The notes: a model not told the origin generated them from the sequence alone. A stretch of 64,000 nucleotides of DNA from Laccaria trichodermophora (GCA_018417955.1 JACTVC010000014.1:186001-250000), one strand, 5' to 3'. Positions 14,401 to 26,249 are shown, counted from the first letter of the stretch. A program made the numbers and translations.

Positions 14401-16614
14401 CTGCTGAAAAATGAAGTAGATATCAATATAAGAGTGACAGAAGAGCATGGATCTGTGCTGCAACTGGCATCACATGAAGGCCATGAGGCAATTGCAAAAC
14501 TGCTGATAGAGAAGGGGGCAGATGTCAATGCACAAGGAGGACACTATGGAAATGCGCTCCAGGCAGCATCATTGTATGGACATGGGAAAATTGCAAAGCT
14601 TTTGATTGAGAAGGGTGCAGATGTGAATGCAGAAGGTGGAGGATATGGATATGCACTTCAGGCAGCATCATTGCATGGTCATGAGGCAATTGCAAAGCAT
14701 TTGATAGAGAATGGAGCGAATGTGAATGCACAAGGTGGATGGCATCAAAGTGCACTTCAGGCAGCATCATTGTATGGTCATGAGGCAATTGCAAAACTTT
14801 TGATAATGAATGGGGCAAATGTAAAGGTACAAGGAGGCCGGCATGGAAATGCACTTCTGGCAGCATCATTTCATGGTCATGAGGCAATTGCAAAGCTTTT
14901 GATCAAGCATGGGGCAGATGTGAATGCACAAGAAAGAGAGCATGGCAGTGCACTCCAGGTAGCATCATCTCGTGGCCATGAGGCCATTGTAAGGCTTTTG
15001 ATAAAGAGTGGGGCAGATGTGAATGCATTTGGACAAAAGTATGGAACTGCACTTCAGGCAGCAATATCTGACAGACATGAGGCAGTTGTAAAGCTTTTGA
15101 TAGAGAATGGAGCAAATGTGAATGCAGATAGAGGGTTTGGAAGTCCACTTGAAATAGCATCATATTGTGGTTATGAGGCAATTGTGAAGCTTTTGATACA
15201 GAGTGGGGCAAAGGTGAATGCAGAAGGTGGACGGTATGGAAATGCACTTCAGGCAGCAGTAGACAAAGGACATGAGGCAATTATAAAGCTTTTGATAGAA
15301 AATGGAGCAAATGTGAATGCACAAGGTAGAAGTGTACTTCAGGCACCATCATTTCGTGGTAATGAGGCAATTGTAAAGCTTTTGCTAGAGAGTGGGGCAG
15401 ATGTGAATGCACAAGGTGGACAGTATGGAAATGCACTTCAGACAGCATCATACATAGGCCATGAGGCAATCACAAAGCTTTTGATATATTATGGGGCAGA
15501 TGTGAATGCACAAGGTGGAACATATGGAAATGCACTCCAGGCAGCATCATACAAAGGCCATGAGGCAATTGCAAAGCTTTTGATATATCATGGGGCAGAT
15601 GTGAATGCAGAAGGTGGACAATATGGATATGCACTCCAGGCAGCATCATTCTATGGCCATACAGCAATTGTGATGCTTTTGATAGAGTATGGTGCAGATG
15701 TCAATGCACAGGGAGGAGAGCATGGAAATGCACTTCAGGCAGCATCTACACAAGGTCATGAGGCAATTGCAGAACTTTTGATAGTGAGTGGGGCCAATGT
15801 GAGTGCACCAGGAGGACAGCATGGGAATGCACTTCACAAAGCATTACTTGGTAGTCATGAGGCAATTGCAAGGCTTTTGATAGAGAATGGGGCAGATGTG
15901 AATGCAAAAGCAGGAGAGCATGGGAATGCACTTCGCATAGCATCATTCAAAGGTCAGGAGGTAGTTGCCAAGCTTTTGATAGAGCATGGGGCAGATGTGA
16001 ATGCACAAGAAAAAAAGTATGGAAATATACTTACAGCAACATCAACTTGGGGACATGAGGCAATTGTAAAGGCATTGATAGAGAAGGGAGCAGATGTGAA
16101 TGCACAATGTGGAGAGCATGGAAATGCACTTCATGCAGCATCATTGCATGATCATAAAGGAACTGTCAACCTTTTGATAAATAGTGGGGCAGATGTCAAT
16201 GCACAGGGAGGTTACTATGGAAATGCACTTAAAGCAGCATCATTTCATGGTCATGAGACAATTGTGAAGCTTTTGATAGACAATGGGGCAGATGTAAATG
16301 CACAAGATGGACAGTATGGAAATGCACTCAACATAGCATCAACTTGGGGTCATAAGGCAATTGTACAGAATTTGATAGAGAATGGGGCAGATGTGAATGC
16401 ACAAGGAGGAAAGTATGGAAATGCACTTCAGGCAGCATCATTCTATGGTCATAAGGAAATTGCAAAGCTTTTGATAGAGAATGGGGCAGATGTCAATGCA
16501 CAAGGTGGAGAGTATGGAAATGCACTTAAAGCAGCATTTACACAGGGTTATGGAGCACTTGCAAAGCTCTTGATAAAGAATGGGGCAGATTTGGGTACAA
16601 AAGGGAGAGAGTAA
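11444..16614 (+). CDS. NACHT-ankyrin STAND protein (NLR-like), one in-frame TGA
   Basis: This is a fungal NLR-like protein of the kind linked to non-self recognition. The N-terminus (MSNPVKDC..., exon 11444-11636) is followed by tandemly duplicated small exons. Next is the segment KDICAWLSPSDSSSNYHAAY typical of basidiomycete NACHT proteins. P-loop GQAGCGKTIL is near 12890-12925 and Walker B AYIILDALDEC near 13248-13280. A C-terminal run of about 21 ankyrin repeats (33 residues each) reaches the TAA at 16612-16614. Introns are short and many are phase 1, so the joins are in frame. One TGA at 13716-13718 interrupts the NACHT C-terminal region (DETYD-stop-MLLRID), where an Arg codon is expected. 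Coding otherwise continues intact for another 2.9 kb. It is either a recently inactivated gene, a truncated NACHT-only product or a sequencing error. Confidence 0.85.
11844..12400 (+). repeat. 139-bp tandem exon-intron repeat inside the NACHT gene
   Basis: The phrase GTGCCTC at 11844 recurs at 11983 and 12261, with a variant at 12122, exactly 139 bp apart. A final partial unit ends near 12400. Each unit fits a 96-nt exon (11936-12031, 12075-12170, 12214-12309, then 12353 onward) separated by 43-nt introns that start GTAATT and end at GCAAG. All junctions are phase 1, so each exon adds 32 residues in frame, beginning HHAGHSTN. The acceptor choice is inferred from keeping the frame. Confidence 0.75.
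13716..13718 (+). other. premature TGA in NACHT domain
   Basis: TGA lies in frame between DETYD and MLLRID. Related proteins usually have a basic residue here, so a CGA-to-TGA change is the simplest explanation. No GT-AG pair around it would splice it out cleanly. Confidence 0.7.
14440..16611 (+). repeat. 99-bp ankyrin-coding tandem array
   Basis: About 21-22 units of 99 bp encode ankyrin repeats with a core close to GHEAIAKLLIENGADVNAQ. For example GGTCATGAGGC recurs at 14678 and 14777. Unit similarity is high at the DNA level, with variation concentrated at a few positions per repeat. Such arrays change quickly by unequal exchange. Confidence 0.85.
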
Positions 16615-16667
16615 AACATTTTTGGCCCATTATTCAACCTCATTTACATTCTACATAAGATCTGTAG

Positions 16668-16684
16668 TAGTGTTGCCGCGGCTC
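16668..16684 (+). repeat. left terminal inverted repeat of hAT element
   Basis: This 17-bp repeat is an exact complement of 24438-24454. It is followed by GGCTC-rich subterminal repeats to about 16815 and preceded by the 8-bp duplication ATCTGTAG. Confidence 0.9.
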
Positions 16685-16919
16685 CGGCTCAGAGCCAGCT
16701 GAAGCCAGGAGCCGAGCCGAGTTTAGCCGAAGCCTAGCCAGAACTGTTGAGTGATGACTCCCACGGCTCGGCTAATTTCGGCTCCGGCTAAGAAGCCGGC
16801 TTGAGCTGACTAAGCCAGTTATAAATAGTGATTGTCTCGCAATAAGGTCAAGAATATACATTGGCATCAATATAGGCGTAAAACATACATGAAGAGTCTC
16901 TAAACATATCTAAGGTATC

Positions 16920-19504
16920 TTATCCCCGGGTAACTACAAGTTCATTGGTGGTGATTTGGACATCAACCTTTCTCAAAAGCTTTGTTGATTTCAAATGAGA
17001 GCAGCCGCAGATATCTTCACCAAAAACCTTGATCCTAAACTGTGATCCCTTATGCGGGCCGTCAAACGCGGTAACGACTTGGGCTTTGCACTCCGGCCTT
17101 TCAGGTATCAAGTACGGAAACGGCACTTCCACCACTGTGAAACCGAGTTGGACCTTAACCACATCTCCGACCACTCCCTTGAACTCCCCGCACAGATTTT
17201 CGTACTTGCCATCATGGAAATTAGAGCGGGTGTTGATGAGACGAAGGCTCAGTCTCATGGTGGCAAAGAGGTTATCTCTAAGCCAATACGGAGGGGCTGC
17301 CATAATTGCGTCAGTATATATATTGACTCTGAATCAAAAATATAATCACCATAATTGCCACGGAGAGGGGTATCTGAGCTTGGGTTCCAAGCTGGGCTCG
17401 TCGGGATATCTTGTGAGTTAGGAAGCGGAGTAGACGGCCCCGCAATGGTCGGAGTCTGCACGAGGGCAGCAGGATATGCGGCTGAGGGTTGCGGATCCGG
17501 CAAGGGCAGACCAGGGAACAAAAAGCTTGCCAAAGTACCGGGCGGAGGCGCTGGTTCAAGTGGGTAAGAGAAATCGGTCAGAAGCTCTCGAGGCCTTGGG
17601 GGCTGAAGCCTTTCGTCAGCACTGGAAGCTAATTAGCATCGATTTCAGAAAGAAAAAAAGCAAAAGGGCTTGCATGATGTGTAGTGCAGAGATGTCCAAA
17701 ATTTGTGGGCGTTGGAGGAGCGCCTCGAGTTCGACCAAAAGCCTTTTCTCACCAACTGTGCTTTTTATTCTGCCTCGGTAAGTTCTAAAGTTGCCTTGGG
17801 TTACCATTACACGTTTTCCTACAAGATGACTGTTCGAGTCCCCCTTCATGACTCGCTTTTGTGCAGCTGTCAAGGACTCCGGGGATTCTGTTGCGAAGAC
17901 AAAGGGGGAGCTAAAGAACTCGACATTCCCGGGGGATACCTCTACCTAAAAGATGACGGATTGTCAGAGTATGTATTGTAAAAACGAAACATTTACCTCT
18001 GTTCCAGTCCTGTCATTGAAGACACACACATAGTCATCGTCTTGATTTACTACCCAGCCCGTAACACCTTGGTGGTCTCCCGAAAGAATGCGCACTTCGT
18101 CCCCTACTTTAAGATGTTTTCGAAGCGACGAAAAGGGTACGGTAATTGTCACATCCTGCGTTGTCAAAAACACAACAGCCTCATTGTCTTTGATGTCAAC
18201 AATCGTTCCAAAACCCGCCCTCGAATCTCCGTCAGTAATTTTCACTCCATTGCCTATCTGAAGAATCCTGGCCGACATTCTCGCCATTGTGTGCTGTCGG
18301 ACGTTGAGAGGGATGTCCGAACAGGCGCTAAACAGATCGAATTCTTTCGGTGATGGTACCACATCTTCAGCGGTATACCAATCAGTGTCGAGGTCCGGGA
18401 AGTACGCATATCCATCGCCATCGTAAAGAACTCCTCGGAATAATGATAAGTTGTTTCGTTTTTGGAACGCCCGACGAAACCGTTGCTTGGCCAGTGTTGG
18501 ATTGAACAGGGCTTGGGGAGGTCGCCCTGGTGCTGAAGCTCTTCGGTTTAGCTCGCGTTCAGGTTTGTAGAGCGCTGCGAACTCGTCGTCCGTCTCATCG
18601 TTTCGGTCCTCATGTGCGATCAGCCGGCTTCCTTTGACTTTGGTGGAAGGTGGGTCATAGGCCACGCGTGGTACCACGAGGACATTGATGAGTAAGGATG
18701 TGACCTCCCGAATGAAGGCGATATCTCCTTTGTAGATGCCGCGGTGCAGCCTCACCCAGGAATGACGCTTTGGTTGAAAGGTGTCGGGAAGAGTGAAGAT
18801 GGAGGGGTTAGGATCCGGGATGTTGAAAGTCTTTGAGGCCAGCACGTTTGATATGCCGTTACAGACTTTGCGAATCATTTCTTTAGAACCACCTTCGAAA
18901 AAGACTCTGCCGGGTAGTGCTTTCCAACCAAAGACCGCTGGGGGTCGTAAGTGCGCAGAAAACCTCTCGTCCATGAGGCGCTGATGGATTCGAAAGACTA
19001 TCTGCTCCTCATAACCAGGCTGAGTATAAAAGTTATTACAAAAATAACCCGAAGATGGGGTTACTTTTACCTTGACGACCACTGCCCATAAAGACACCTT
19101 TCCGATATCTTGGACATCTTCCCCAATATCTTGATGAGATGTGACGCGCTCGAGAAAGCTTTCCCAAAAGGCGTTGTCATCAGACGGCATCAACGCTTCA
19201 CGGAGAAGGTTTTGGTGCGCATCTCCCGAAATCGACTCGTCAATGTCTTCATCGTTGTCGATAAGATCGTCTTTGAAAGAATTAGCACTGTACCAACTAC
19301 AATTACAATCTATAATACACACCTTCGTCGCCGTCATTCTGATCGTCGGTCTCAGCCTCTGATACTTGAGCTTCGAGATCTAGGAATCCAAGGACTTCTG
19401 GCGACTATAGCGTGATTAGCTTGATACGAAATCTCACAAAAATAAAAAGAACTTGCCTCAAGTTTTCTACGTTTCATTGGTCTCTCATTGTGTTTTGATG
19501 CCAT
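16920..19504 (-). CDS. Spt5-like transcription elongation factor carried by the hAT element
   Basis: This is a full-length but divergent homologue of Spt5 (NusG/DSIF large subunit), which binds RNA polymerase II and promotes elongation. From the ATG at 19504 it has a basic start (KRRKLE) and the Spt5-like acidic segment FLDLEAQVSEAETDD. The NGN domain has SLWAVVVKVKV and EEQIVFRIHQRLMDE. KOW motifs include SWVRLHRGIYKGDIAFI, LKVGDEVRILSGDHQGVTGW and VGKRVMVTQGNFRTYRGR. A linker near 17355-17400 (minus strand) carries SPAWNPSSDTPL, close to the TPAWNPSSRTP repeat of fungal Spt5 C-terminal regions. A last KOW-like region ends at TAA 16920-16922. Exons join in frame through short introns, one probably with a GC donor (GAG|GCAAGT). 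The gene lies inside the transposon, transcribed away from the transposase. It is probably a captured paralogue, and its role in transposition is unknown. Confidence 0.85.
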
Positions 19505-19929
19505 GATTTCGTATTTACTAGCTATGCACAAACGTTTCTATCTGTTAGAGTCTACAATCTACAAGTACGGTGCACGGAAAGAGGAAAGAAGCCTGACGAT
19601 GGGTTTGCGGGCTGTTTAGCTTCGTTGACTTTAGGGCCAGTCCACATGTATCACGTCAGCATTGTCGCGGGTAACCCCGAGGTGCTGCCTTCAACATACG
19701 CTGTCGAAACGGCGTTGGTGGGCCTGTGATGTGGGTCGTCATCACCATTAGTGTGAGCCATGGGTCGTTGGTAACATCGGTGACACAGAGGTGAACGACG
19801 ACGAATCCGTCGTCGTTCCTCGCGTACTGCATTCGACTTCGTATTTTACTTTGTATTGATTCGTAAAGTAAATATTCTACATGTAGGTAAGTAAATAGAG
19901 GGAGGGGTAACTATGGAGGTAAATACGAG

Positions 19930-20379
19930 GGGGTAATACGGAGGGGTGGGTAACTACGGAAGGGGGGGTAACTACGGCAGACGTAACTACAGCAGATAAA
20001 CGGCAGAGGAGGAGAAGGGGTGAGGGAGTGGAGAAAGAAGGAAAGGAGAGCCGAAATATGTTCCATTGCTATATATCATAGGCACTTTAGGGCCGCTTTT
20101 GATTTAGGGCAGGCATGGAACGTTGAGGGCAGGCATGGAACATTCTTTTATGCCTGCCCTAAATGTTCCAGGCCTGCCCTCAACGTTCTATGCCTGCCCT
20201 AAATCAAAAGCGGCCCTAAAGTGCCTATGATATATAGCAATGGAACATATTTCGACTCTCCTTTCCTCCTTTCTCCACTCCCCCATCCCTTCTCCTCCTC
20301 TGCCGTTTATCTGCTGTAGTTACGTCTGCCATAGTTACCCCCCCCCTTCCGTAGTTACCCACCCCTCCGTATTACCCCC
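19930..20379. repeat. 450-bp near-perfect inverted repeat (MITE-like hairpin)
   Basis: Two arms of about 215 bp are complementary around a centre near 20154. The left arm starts GGGGGTAATACGGAGGGG and the right arm ends with its complement. The centre holds repeated GGGCAGGCATGGAAC motifs. It sits inside the hAT element between the Spt5-like gene and the transposase. It looks like a MITE-type insertion; flanking TAAATA on both sides may be part of a target duplication, but the boundary is not exact. Confidence 0.8.
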
Positions 20380-20449
20380 TAAATAACGTTAGAATAGTTG
20401 AATGAACCGTGAAAAAAAGTATAAACCATGTTAAAATATTCACGAAATG

Positions 20450-20665
20450 TCGATAGTGTGTGTGGATACACAATGGATAGATAATATGCCCAGATACACG
20501 ACGAGTTTAGGCGCCCAGATAAGGGATGATGTGCCTGGATGCACGATGGATAATGCGCCCGGACGCGCGATGGGTGACACGCCCAGACATGCGATTGATA
20601 ATGTGCCTGGAGGCACGACGCGTGGAGGCACAATGGCTGGAGGCATGATGCCTGGAGGATAATGC
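20450..20665 (+). repeat. short tandem repeat, about 32-bp unit
   Basis: Degenerate units of the form GATAATGTGCCTGGATGCACGA recur with a period near 32 bp (for example 20520-20560 and 20590-20660). It is non-coding in appearance and lies within the hAT element. Confidence 0.55.
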
Positions 20666-20968
20666 ACATTTATCCATGTGGACACAGTGGTAACTTTCTT
20701 CGTTTCATAATATTTCACAGATTTGAAGACTGACTACCTATCTACAGACCAAGGAATCAAGGATGACAATTTCCTTGGACATTCGTGGACCCCAAAGCCT
20801 TGGTATGGCATTGGAATACTCTATGATCGCTATCGGTCTATCGATCACGCCGACGAAGCCTTCTCTCGTGTTCTTCATATAGGTAAAGGTCGGCCTTACT
20901 CCATCGTTATTAACCTCGTGTTCATTTCGCTTTCCCAGCAGATTCCTTGTATCACGTTCGGCATTTTA

Positions 20969-21170
20969 GGCTGTAAAGCCTCGAGTTAGGTATCTGTAAC
21001 GTGTTAGTAGACAAGACATTCATTGGACACCGATCGAAACAACTGTTACATTAATTCCGATAGAAACACACGCTGTAAAGCCTCAAGTTAGGTATCTGTG
21101 ACGCGTTATTAGATGAGACATTCACCGATTGAATTCACTGTTACATGAATTCCAATAAAAACACGCGCTA
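20969..21170 (+). repeat. two direct repeats of about 102 bp
   Basis: Two adjacent diverged copies start with CTGTAAAGCCTC (20969 and about 21071). Each contains AGTTAGGTATCTGT, and they end just upstream of the transposase start. They may form the transposase promoter region. Confidence 0.65.
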
Positions 21171-21244
21171 ATGGCATGTGAGGTATGGTTCTGTATAAAA
21201 TACTAAACAGCAGCTCTATTGCTGTAAATCGCCCAGCTTCCTTA

Positions 21245-24182
21245 ATGGCCCGAGGTAGAGGCAGAAAATCGACACAGCAGCCAGCACCTCCTCGTACAGG
21301 TGGCCGTAGAGCAGCACCAGTCAACTTTCGTGAAGATCCTGGTTCTGGAGAAGAGTTCGACTTCACCGGCGTGGACGAACATTCTTCTGATAGAGATGTA
21401 CCGGATGCACCACGACCAGTCTCTCCTCCCATTAGTGTTGAGCCTGTAGCTGGCTCTGCTACCTCCACTCGACCTGCAACGCCTTTGGAGCAACCCTCAG
21501 AATCTTCACGGAGCCGAACGGCCCCTGATATCGATTATTTCTATGAACGCGGATCGAAGGTTGCCCCAGTGACCAGAACTCTATGCAAGACATGCAAGTA
21601 TGTGGCCCTCCATAATTACATATGTTGTACTGACAAGGATTGTTGTTTAGGGCGAATGGGATAGACTTACGCCAGGGTGCAGGTAGTTTCTCAGCGTCCA
21701 CCTCAAATAACCCATTGCGCAACCACCTCCTAAGCCGCCACAAGGATATTTATCTCCAGAAGTGTCGCGAAATGCGATGGAAAGTCCCTGCACTCGAGAG
21801 CGAAACTGGAACACCCCCTGCGTCCGGACGTGGAACGCAACGTTCTCCCTTTTCCCAGAACGCATTTTTACAGCATCTTCTGAACTTCATCGTTGCGGAT
21901 GATCAGGTTAGTAAAGCACGCTTTTAATGTTTGGTATTAGTCTAAACTTCTTCATAGTCTATATATGTCGTCAAATGCCCAGAATTTCGACAGCTCCTCT
22001 TGCTTTTACGTGAGGACCTCGAGGACAAAGACATTCCCCGCCGAACAAAGATGCGCGAACTTATTATCAAGGCATGGGAGGCGTATTTCAAGGTCCTAAA
22101 ACAGGAATTAGCAGTATGTTGTCTCAGTTGACCGCTTTGTTTCCTTGTATTCACGAATCACTCTAGGATGCACCAGGGCGAATTTCCTACACGGCGGATA
22201 TCTGGTCAACAAAAGCTCGGTACCCATACCTGGCCATTACCGCACATTGGATACATAGAGACAAGTCTACCAAAGGTCTTCAGCTGCGTTCTACACTCAT
22301 CGCATTTCACCGTCTTCGAGGAAGCCACAATGGGAATAGGCTAGCAAGGATTGTCCTCCATCTCTTGGATCGAGTTGGGATCACGGTCAAGGCACGTCTA
22401 CGTTTCATTTATTTACCCTTTTCTACTTTATGCTTACGTGGACAGGGAGGCCATTGGACCCTCGATAACTGCTCGCTCAACGATGCCTTCCTGAAAGAAC
22501 TCGAGATACTTCTACGCCCGCGCGAGATTGAGTTCAATCACAAGGAAAATCATATACGATGTTTCCCACACGTTACCAACATATGTTCAACTCATGTCAT
22601 CGAAGCCTTTACTAACATCGCCCTGGTAGATGATACAGGGGGGTTCATCGCATCTGCATCAGGCCCTCCAAGCGATCCTGATAATCAGACTTATGAAGAA
22701 GCGGTTGTTCGCGACCCAATCGCATTGTGCCGGAGTACCGTACGAGCAGTACGCGCCTCAGGTCAACGACGTGAGCACCTGGCGGAAGTAATAGAGGATG
22801 GAAACAAGAAAGGGTGGTTCAAGTCAACTGAGGATCCGACCGTGACTATCCAAGTTAAGCAGGCGCAACTTGTACGTGACATGAAGGTTCGGTGGGACTC
22901 TCTTTATTTCATGATCAATCGGTTTCGTAAACTACGCCCGGTATGTTTGAACTCTATCGTTTTATAAGTGTATACTTATAAAAATAGGCCGTCGAGCATT
23001 TTCTTTCTTTGCCCATCAATAGAGATCTTGCGAAACTTAGACTTACTGATATGGAATGGGCTGTACTCCAGGATTTTGAGATCGTACTGGGTGTATGTCT
23101 CTAATATTGATACCTGTTCGAGGCTAAGTCTTTCTCTTAGGTACCCCATCAAGTACAGACACTCATGTCGAAAGAGCGCACTCCCGTTTTATCAGGCGCA
23201 ATTCCCGCCTTCGAAATGTTCATGACGGCATGGGAGCAACTTGGGAGAGATCACCCCCGCTTGGCCCGATGGACGGATATTGGTATCCAGTGGGCGACAA
23301 CTTACTACAAGAAAATGGATGATTCGCCTGCCTACGTTATCGCGATGTGTGAGTTAAGGTTCAGATTCATACATTATTTAATAACTTGACATGGCCAGTT
23401 CTCAATCCCTCGATACGATTGTCATGGATTCGACGACACTGGGAGCCTAATTATGTTGCCAGGGCCGTCGTAATCATCAAGAATACTGTAAGTCGCTCAG
23501 TTTGTTACGGTGACAGTACCCTTAATATACTTGTTGCAGATGCGAAAATACCATGACCGTCTTCATGGACAAGCTCAACAACCTACATCTAGTACGGACT
23601 CACAGCAACAGAGGCGAAGCTGGCATGATTTAGCTGGACGATATGGTCTTGAAGATATGTTGGAGGTTTCGGGCGCTCCTTCGCCGTCGGGCCAAGGAGT
23701 TGAAGAACAGTTTGAGTTGTATGGAAATGGGACGGTCTCACCGCGTGGCACGGATATTATAGGGTTTTGGGCGGTAAGTACAATGTCTCACTATTTTCCA
23801 ATCTGCGTCACTGATTTGTTTGCAGATAAGCGAGGAAACCCATCAAATATTGTACGCGATGGCGTTAGATTACTTACCCATTCAAGCATCCTCGGTTCCT
23901 TCCGAGCGCGTTTTTTCATCCAGTGCCGAAACTGATACGAAGAGGCGAAATCGAATTCACCCTGTTCTAATGGAGGCACTTCAAATGTTGAAATTTTCGC
24001 TCAAGCAGCAACGGCTTAACTTTACGGAGGGTTGGGCTGTTACAGAAGATGAACTCGAGTATCATGCAGATGACAACAAAGATTTAGCAGATTTGTTAGG
24101 GAAGCTAACTTCGGAGATTAGGGAGAATGGTATAGATATTGATGAGGTAATTCACGTTGTTGGACAGGATGACGATGATTGA
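21245..24182 (+). CDS. hAT transposase with BED-type zinc finger
   Basis: This enzyme is a hAT-superfamily DNA transposase that cuts and inserts the surrounding element. The start is taken at ATG 21245 (MARGRGRK), giving a low-complexity N-terminus. A BED-like finger is split by the intron 21598-21650: LCKTCK, then LRNHLLSRHKD. The exon from 22167 has TADIWSTKARYPYLAI, the usual site of the first catalytic Asp. GGHWTLDNCSLNDAFL follows the next intron. The C-terminus (23820-24182) holds the hAT dimerisation block with YLPIQASSVPSERVFSS and ALQMLKFSLK. At least six short introns join in frame, and the TGA is at 24180-24182. No nonsense codon was found, so it may be functional. The intron near 22393 needs either a GC or a weak GT donor. 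Confidence 0.88.
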
Positions 24183-24437
24183 GAGGGCTATTTTTTGTTC
24201 ACTATAATGTATGCAACCTTACATACCATCACGCTGTACATTTATGTTGAATTTTATTACGCATTTACGCTCACTGTACTTAATGCGCGAGTCATCAATT
24301 GCGGCAACATTTACCGGCTATAACCGGCTCAAAACCATTGGCCAAGCTGAGCCGAACCGGATTTGATCGGCTCCCGAGCCATCACAAACCAGAACCGGCA
24401 AAAGCCGCCGTTTCGGCGAGCTGGCTTGCGGCTAGCC

Positions 24438-24454
24438 GAGCCGCGGCAACACTA
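24438..24454 (-). repeat. right terminal inverted repeat of hAT element
   Basis: This is the exact complement of 16668-16684. Subterminal GCCGAGCC/CCGGCT motifs occupy about 24300-24437. The duplication ATCTGTAG follows directly. Confidence 0.9.
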
Positions 24455-24462
24455 ATCTGTAG

Positions 24463-25798
24463 GTCAACATTTTTATACTTCCATCTGTTAGCCACAGTAA
24501 GTAGAAAAGTTTGTAGTAGATAAACAGTATACTATCCAAATAAGTTTCTGCACTTCTTCTCTTTGGTGCTAATATTGGGTACCCCTTCACATGGTAGTTC
24601 TCATACTAGATTAGATATAAGTCTTATCATCAGTCATATGCATAAACACAGTGCTATTATAAACACTTGAATTGAATAACTTTAATGCCATTGTGTGACT
24701 CTCTTCAGCCTAATCATGAGACTCTAAATTTAACTCATGAAATGGTGTACTTTATGCATGCAGACAAACTTCATTGGAGCTCTTTACACTCCCCAACCTA
24801 TTCCTACTGGACTGGACTAGGACTAGGACTGGGACAAGTTTCATGTTCGCCAATCACCATACAATTTTTGTATCTCAGTCCTAATGGAATCCTTTTAAAT
24901 TCCTACTGGAATGATCACAAATCACAAGAAATTGTGGATTCCTAAGGAATGGGTATACTGGAGTCCAGTACAAGAAGTCCAGTAGAGATCCAATAGATAT
25001 TTCCAGATACAAGGGACCAGTAGTTTGTCACTATTGGCTTTTCTTATATCATAACAAAAAGTTGCAGTAGCATGAATTGAACCCTTGACCTTTAGATCAT
25101 GCAAACACACAACACTTATCCAAGTGCACCACAAAAGCTTTAGTATGTGCTAATACATTATATTATAGATTCCATCCTTGATGACTTTCATCTGTAAGAT
25201 GTCAGCAAATTCCACAAGTGGGAATTCTGCCCAAATCTCAACCCACAACATTCCACATAACCACCACCACCATTCTGCCCTCTGCTCCCATCACCATGCC
25301 TGCCATCTACTGCCCTCACCACCCATTGCCAAACACCATGCCCACCTACACATACTCAGCAAAACCATGACAACCCCATCAGCTGGAAAATGCATGTGAA
25401 ACACATGGTGCCACATCACTGATGGTGACATGGCAAGCAAACAATAATTCATCATTCATCATTGTGAAATGGTGTTTGTGAACTTCTTGTGTAGTGAGTC
25501 TTGAAGAGAAGTTGAGGGTGGCTGACAACATGTCAGCACCTATCCTAGTGAGTGGGCAGTTACAGGGTCCTCAGCCAGCCGGACATGTTGTAGGTAAGGT
25601 ACACAAGCCTTGCAGGCTTGTATGGACATGAGATGCTAGTTTGCAAGCATATGATGCAAGCGGTAATGGATTCAAAAGATAAGTAACCCTAAGGTAGGGT
25701 TCTCTTTGTATATATGACAAACAACAACTATGTACAACTGAATACAATGGTGCATGATGTTAGTAATTCTACTTCACAAAGCCCCCCACCAGGGCGTT
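24463..25798. other. non-coding repeat-rich stretch
   Basis: No gene is recognised. Near 24785 there is TTTACACTCCCC followed by ACTGGACTGGACTAGG repeats, which recall the ends of the 30142-31633 element and may be a relic of that family. A tRNA-derived SINE-like sequence lies at 25070-25135. CA/CC-rich sequence is at 25240-25400. The stretch 25586-25777 resembles an LTR end but has no partner in the window. Confidence 0.5.
25070..25135 (-). mobile_element. tRNA-derived SINE-like head
   Basis: Read on the minus strand, TGGTGCACTTGG (about 25121-25132) matches a polymerase III A box and GGGTTCAATTC (25074-25084) a B box, with tRNA-like spacing. The acceptor stem does not pair, so it is not a working tRNA. 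Confidence 0.5.
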
Positions 25799-26249
25799 CA
25801 GTAGATACACTATGGAACCATAACAATAGAAATTGACAATTGTCCCAATAAGTCATAGGGCTACCCCAATGGGCCCAATTACAAAAGACATTATGATACT
25901 ATACATTGGCCCAACAACATGACAATATGTATATTTGATTGTTGGGCCCAGTGACGGTGCCACTGTCCAAGCTAAGGGTTTATAGATTGGCCACATGGCT
26001 TAAATGGGGGTAATTTTGGCCATTGATATATGATGGTATTAAGCTATGGTTGATGGTTGGGCCTAATGTAAGGTATTTGTTAAAGCAACAGGTTGGGCCC
26101 AATGGCAAAATTTCAATGCTATGGCTTGTAAGTTGGGCCCATGCCATGATATAAGCTATAGTTTATAGGTTAGCCCAATGATTCTTTGAATTTTTCTGGC
26201 TGTGGGCATTGGTCTGGTAGGCCTACAGGCCTGCTCCCATTCAGTTGGA

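Larger units (their letters stand above)
16660..24462 (+). mobile_element. hAT transposon (7.8 kb) with Spt5-like cargo
   Basis: The element runs from 16668 to 24454 (7787 bp). Its ends are a perfect 17-bp inverted repeat, TAGTGTTGCCGCGGCTC at 16668-16684 and its complement at 24438-24454. The 8-bp target duplication ATCTGTAG is perfect (16660-16667 and 24455-24462). Subterminal regions are packed with GCCGAGCC/GGCTCGGC motifs, as expected for transposase binding sites. It carries a transposase (+), an Spt5-like gene (-), a 450-bp foldback repeat and two small tandem repeats. The insertion lies about 45 bp after the NACHT gene stop. Intact ends and coding suggest a recent insertion. Confidence 0.92.

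Noticed and set aside
14525..15946. Series of minus-strand open frames (HDHEMMLPEVHFH-like) over the ankyrin array
   Set aside because: They repeat with the 99-bp ankyrin unit and are shadows of the sense repeats.
25586..25777. Possible solo LTR (TGTTGTAGG...TTCTACTTCACA)
   Set aside because: TG...CA ends are present, but there is no second copy, no 5-bp duplication and no adjacent retroelement genes.
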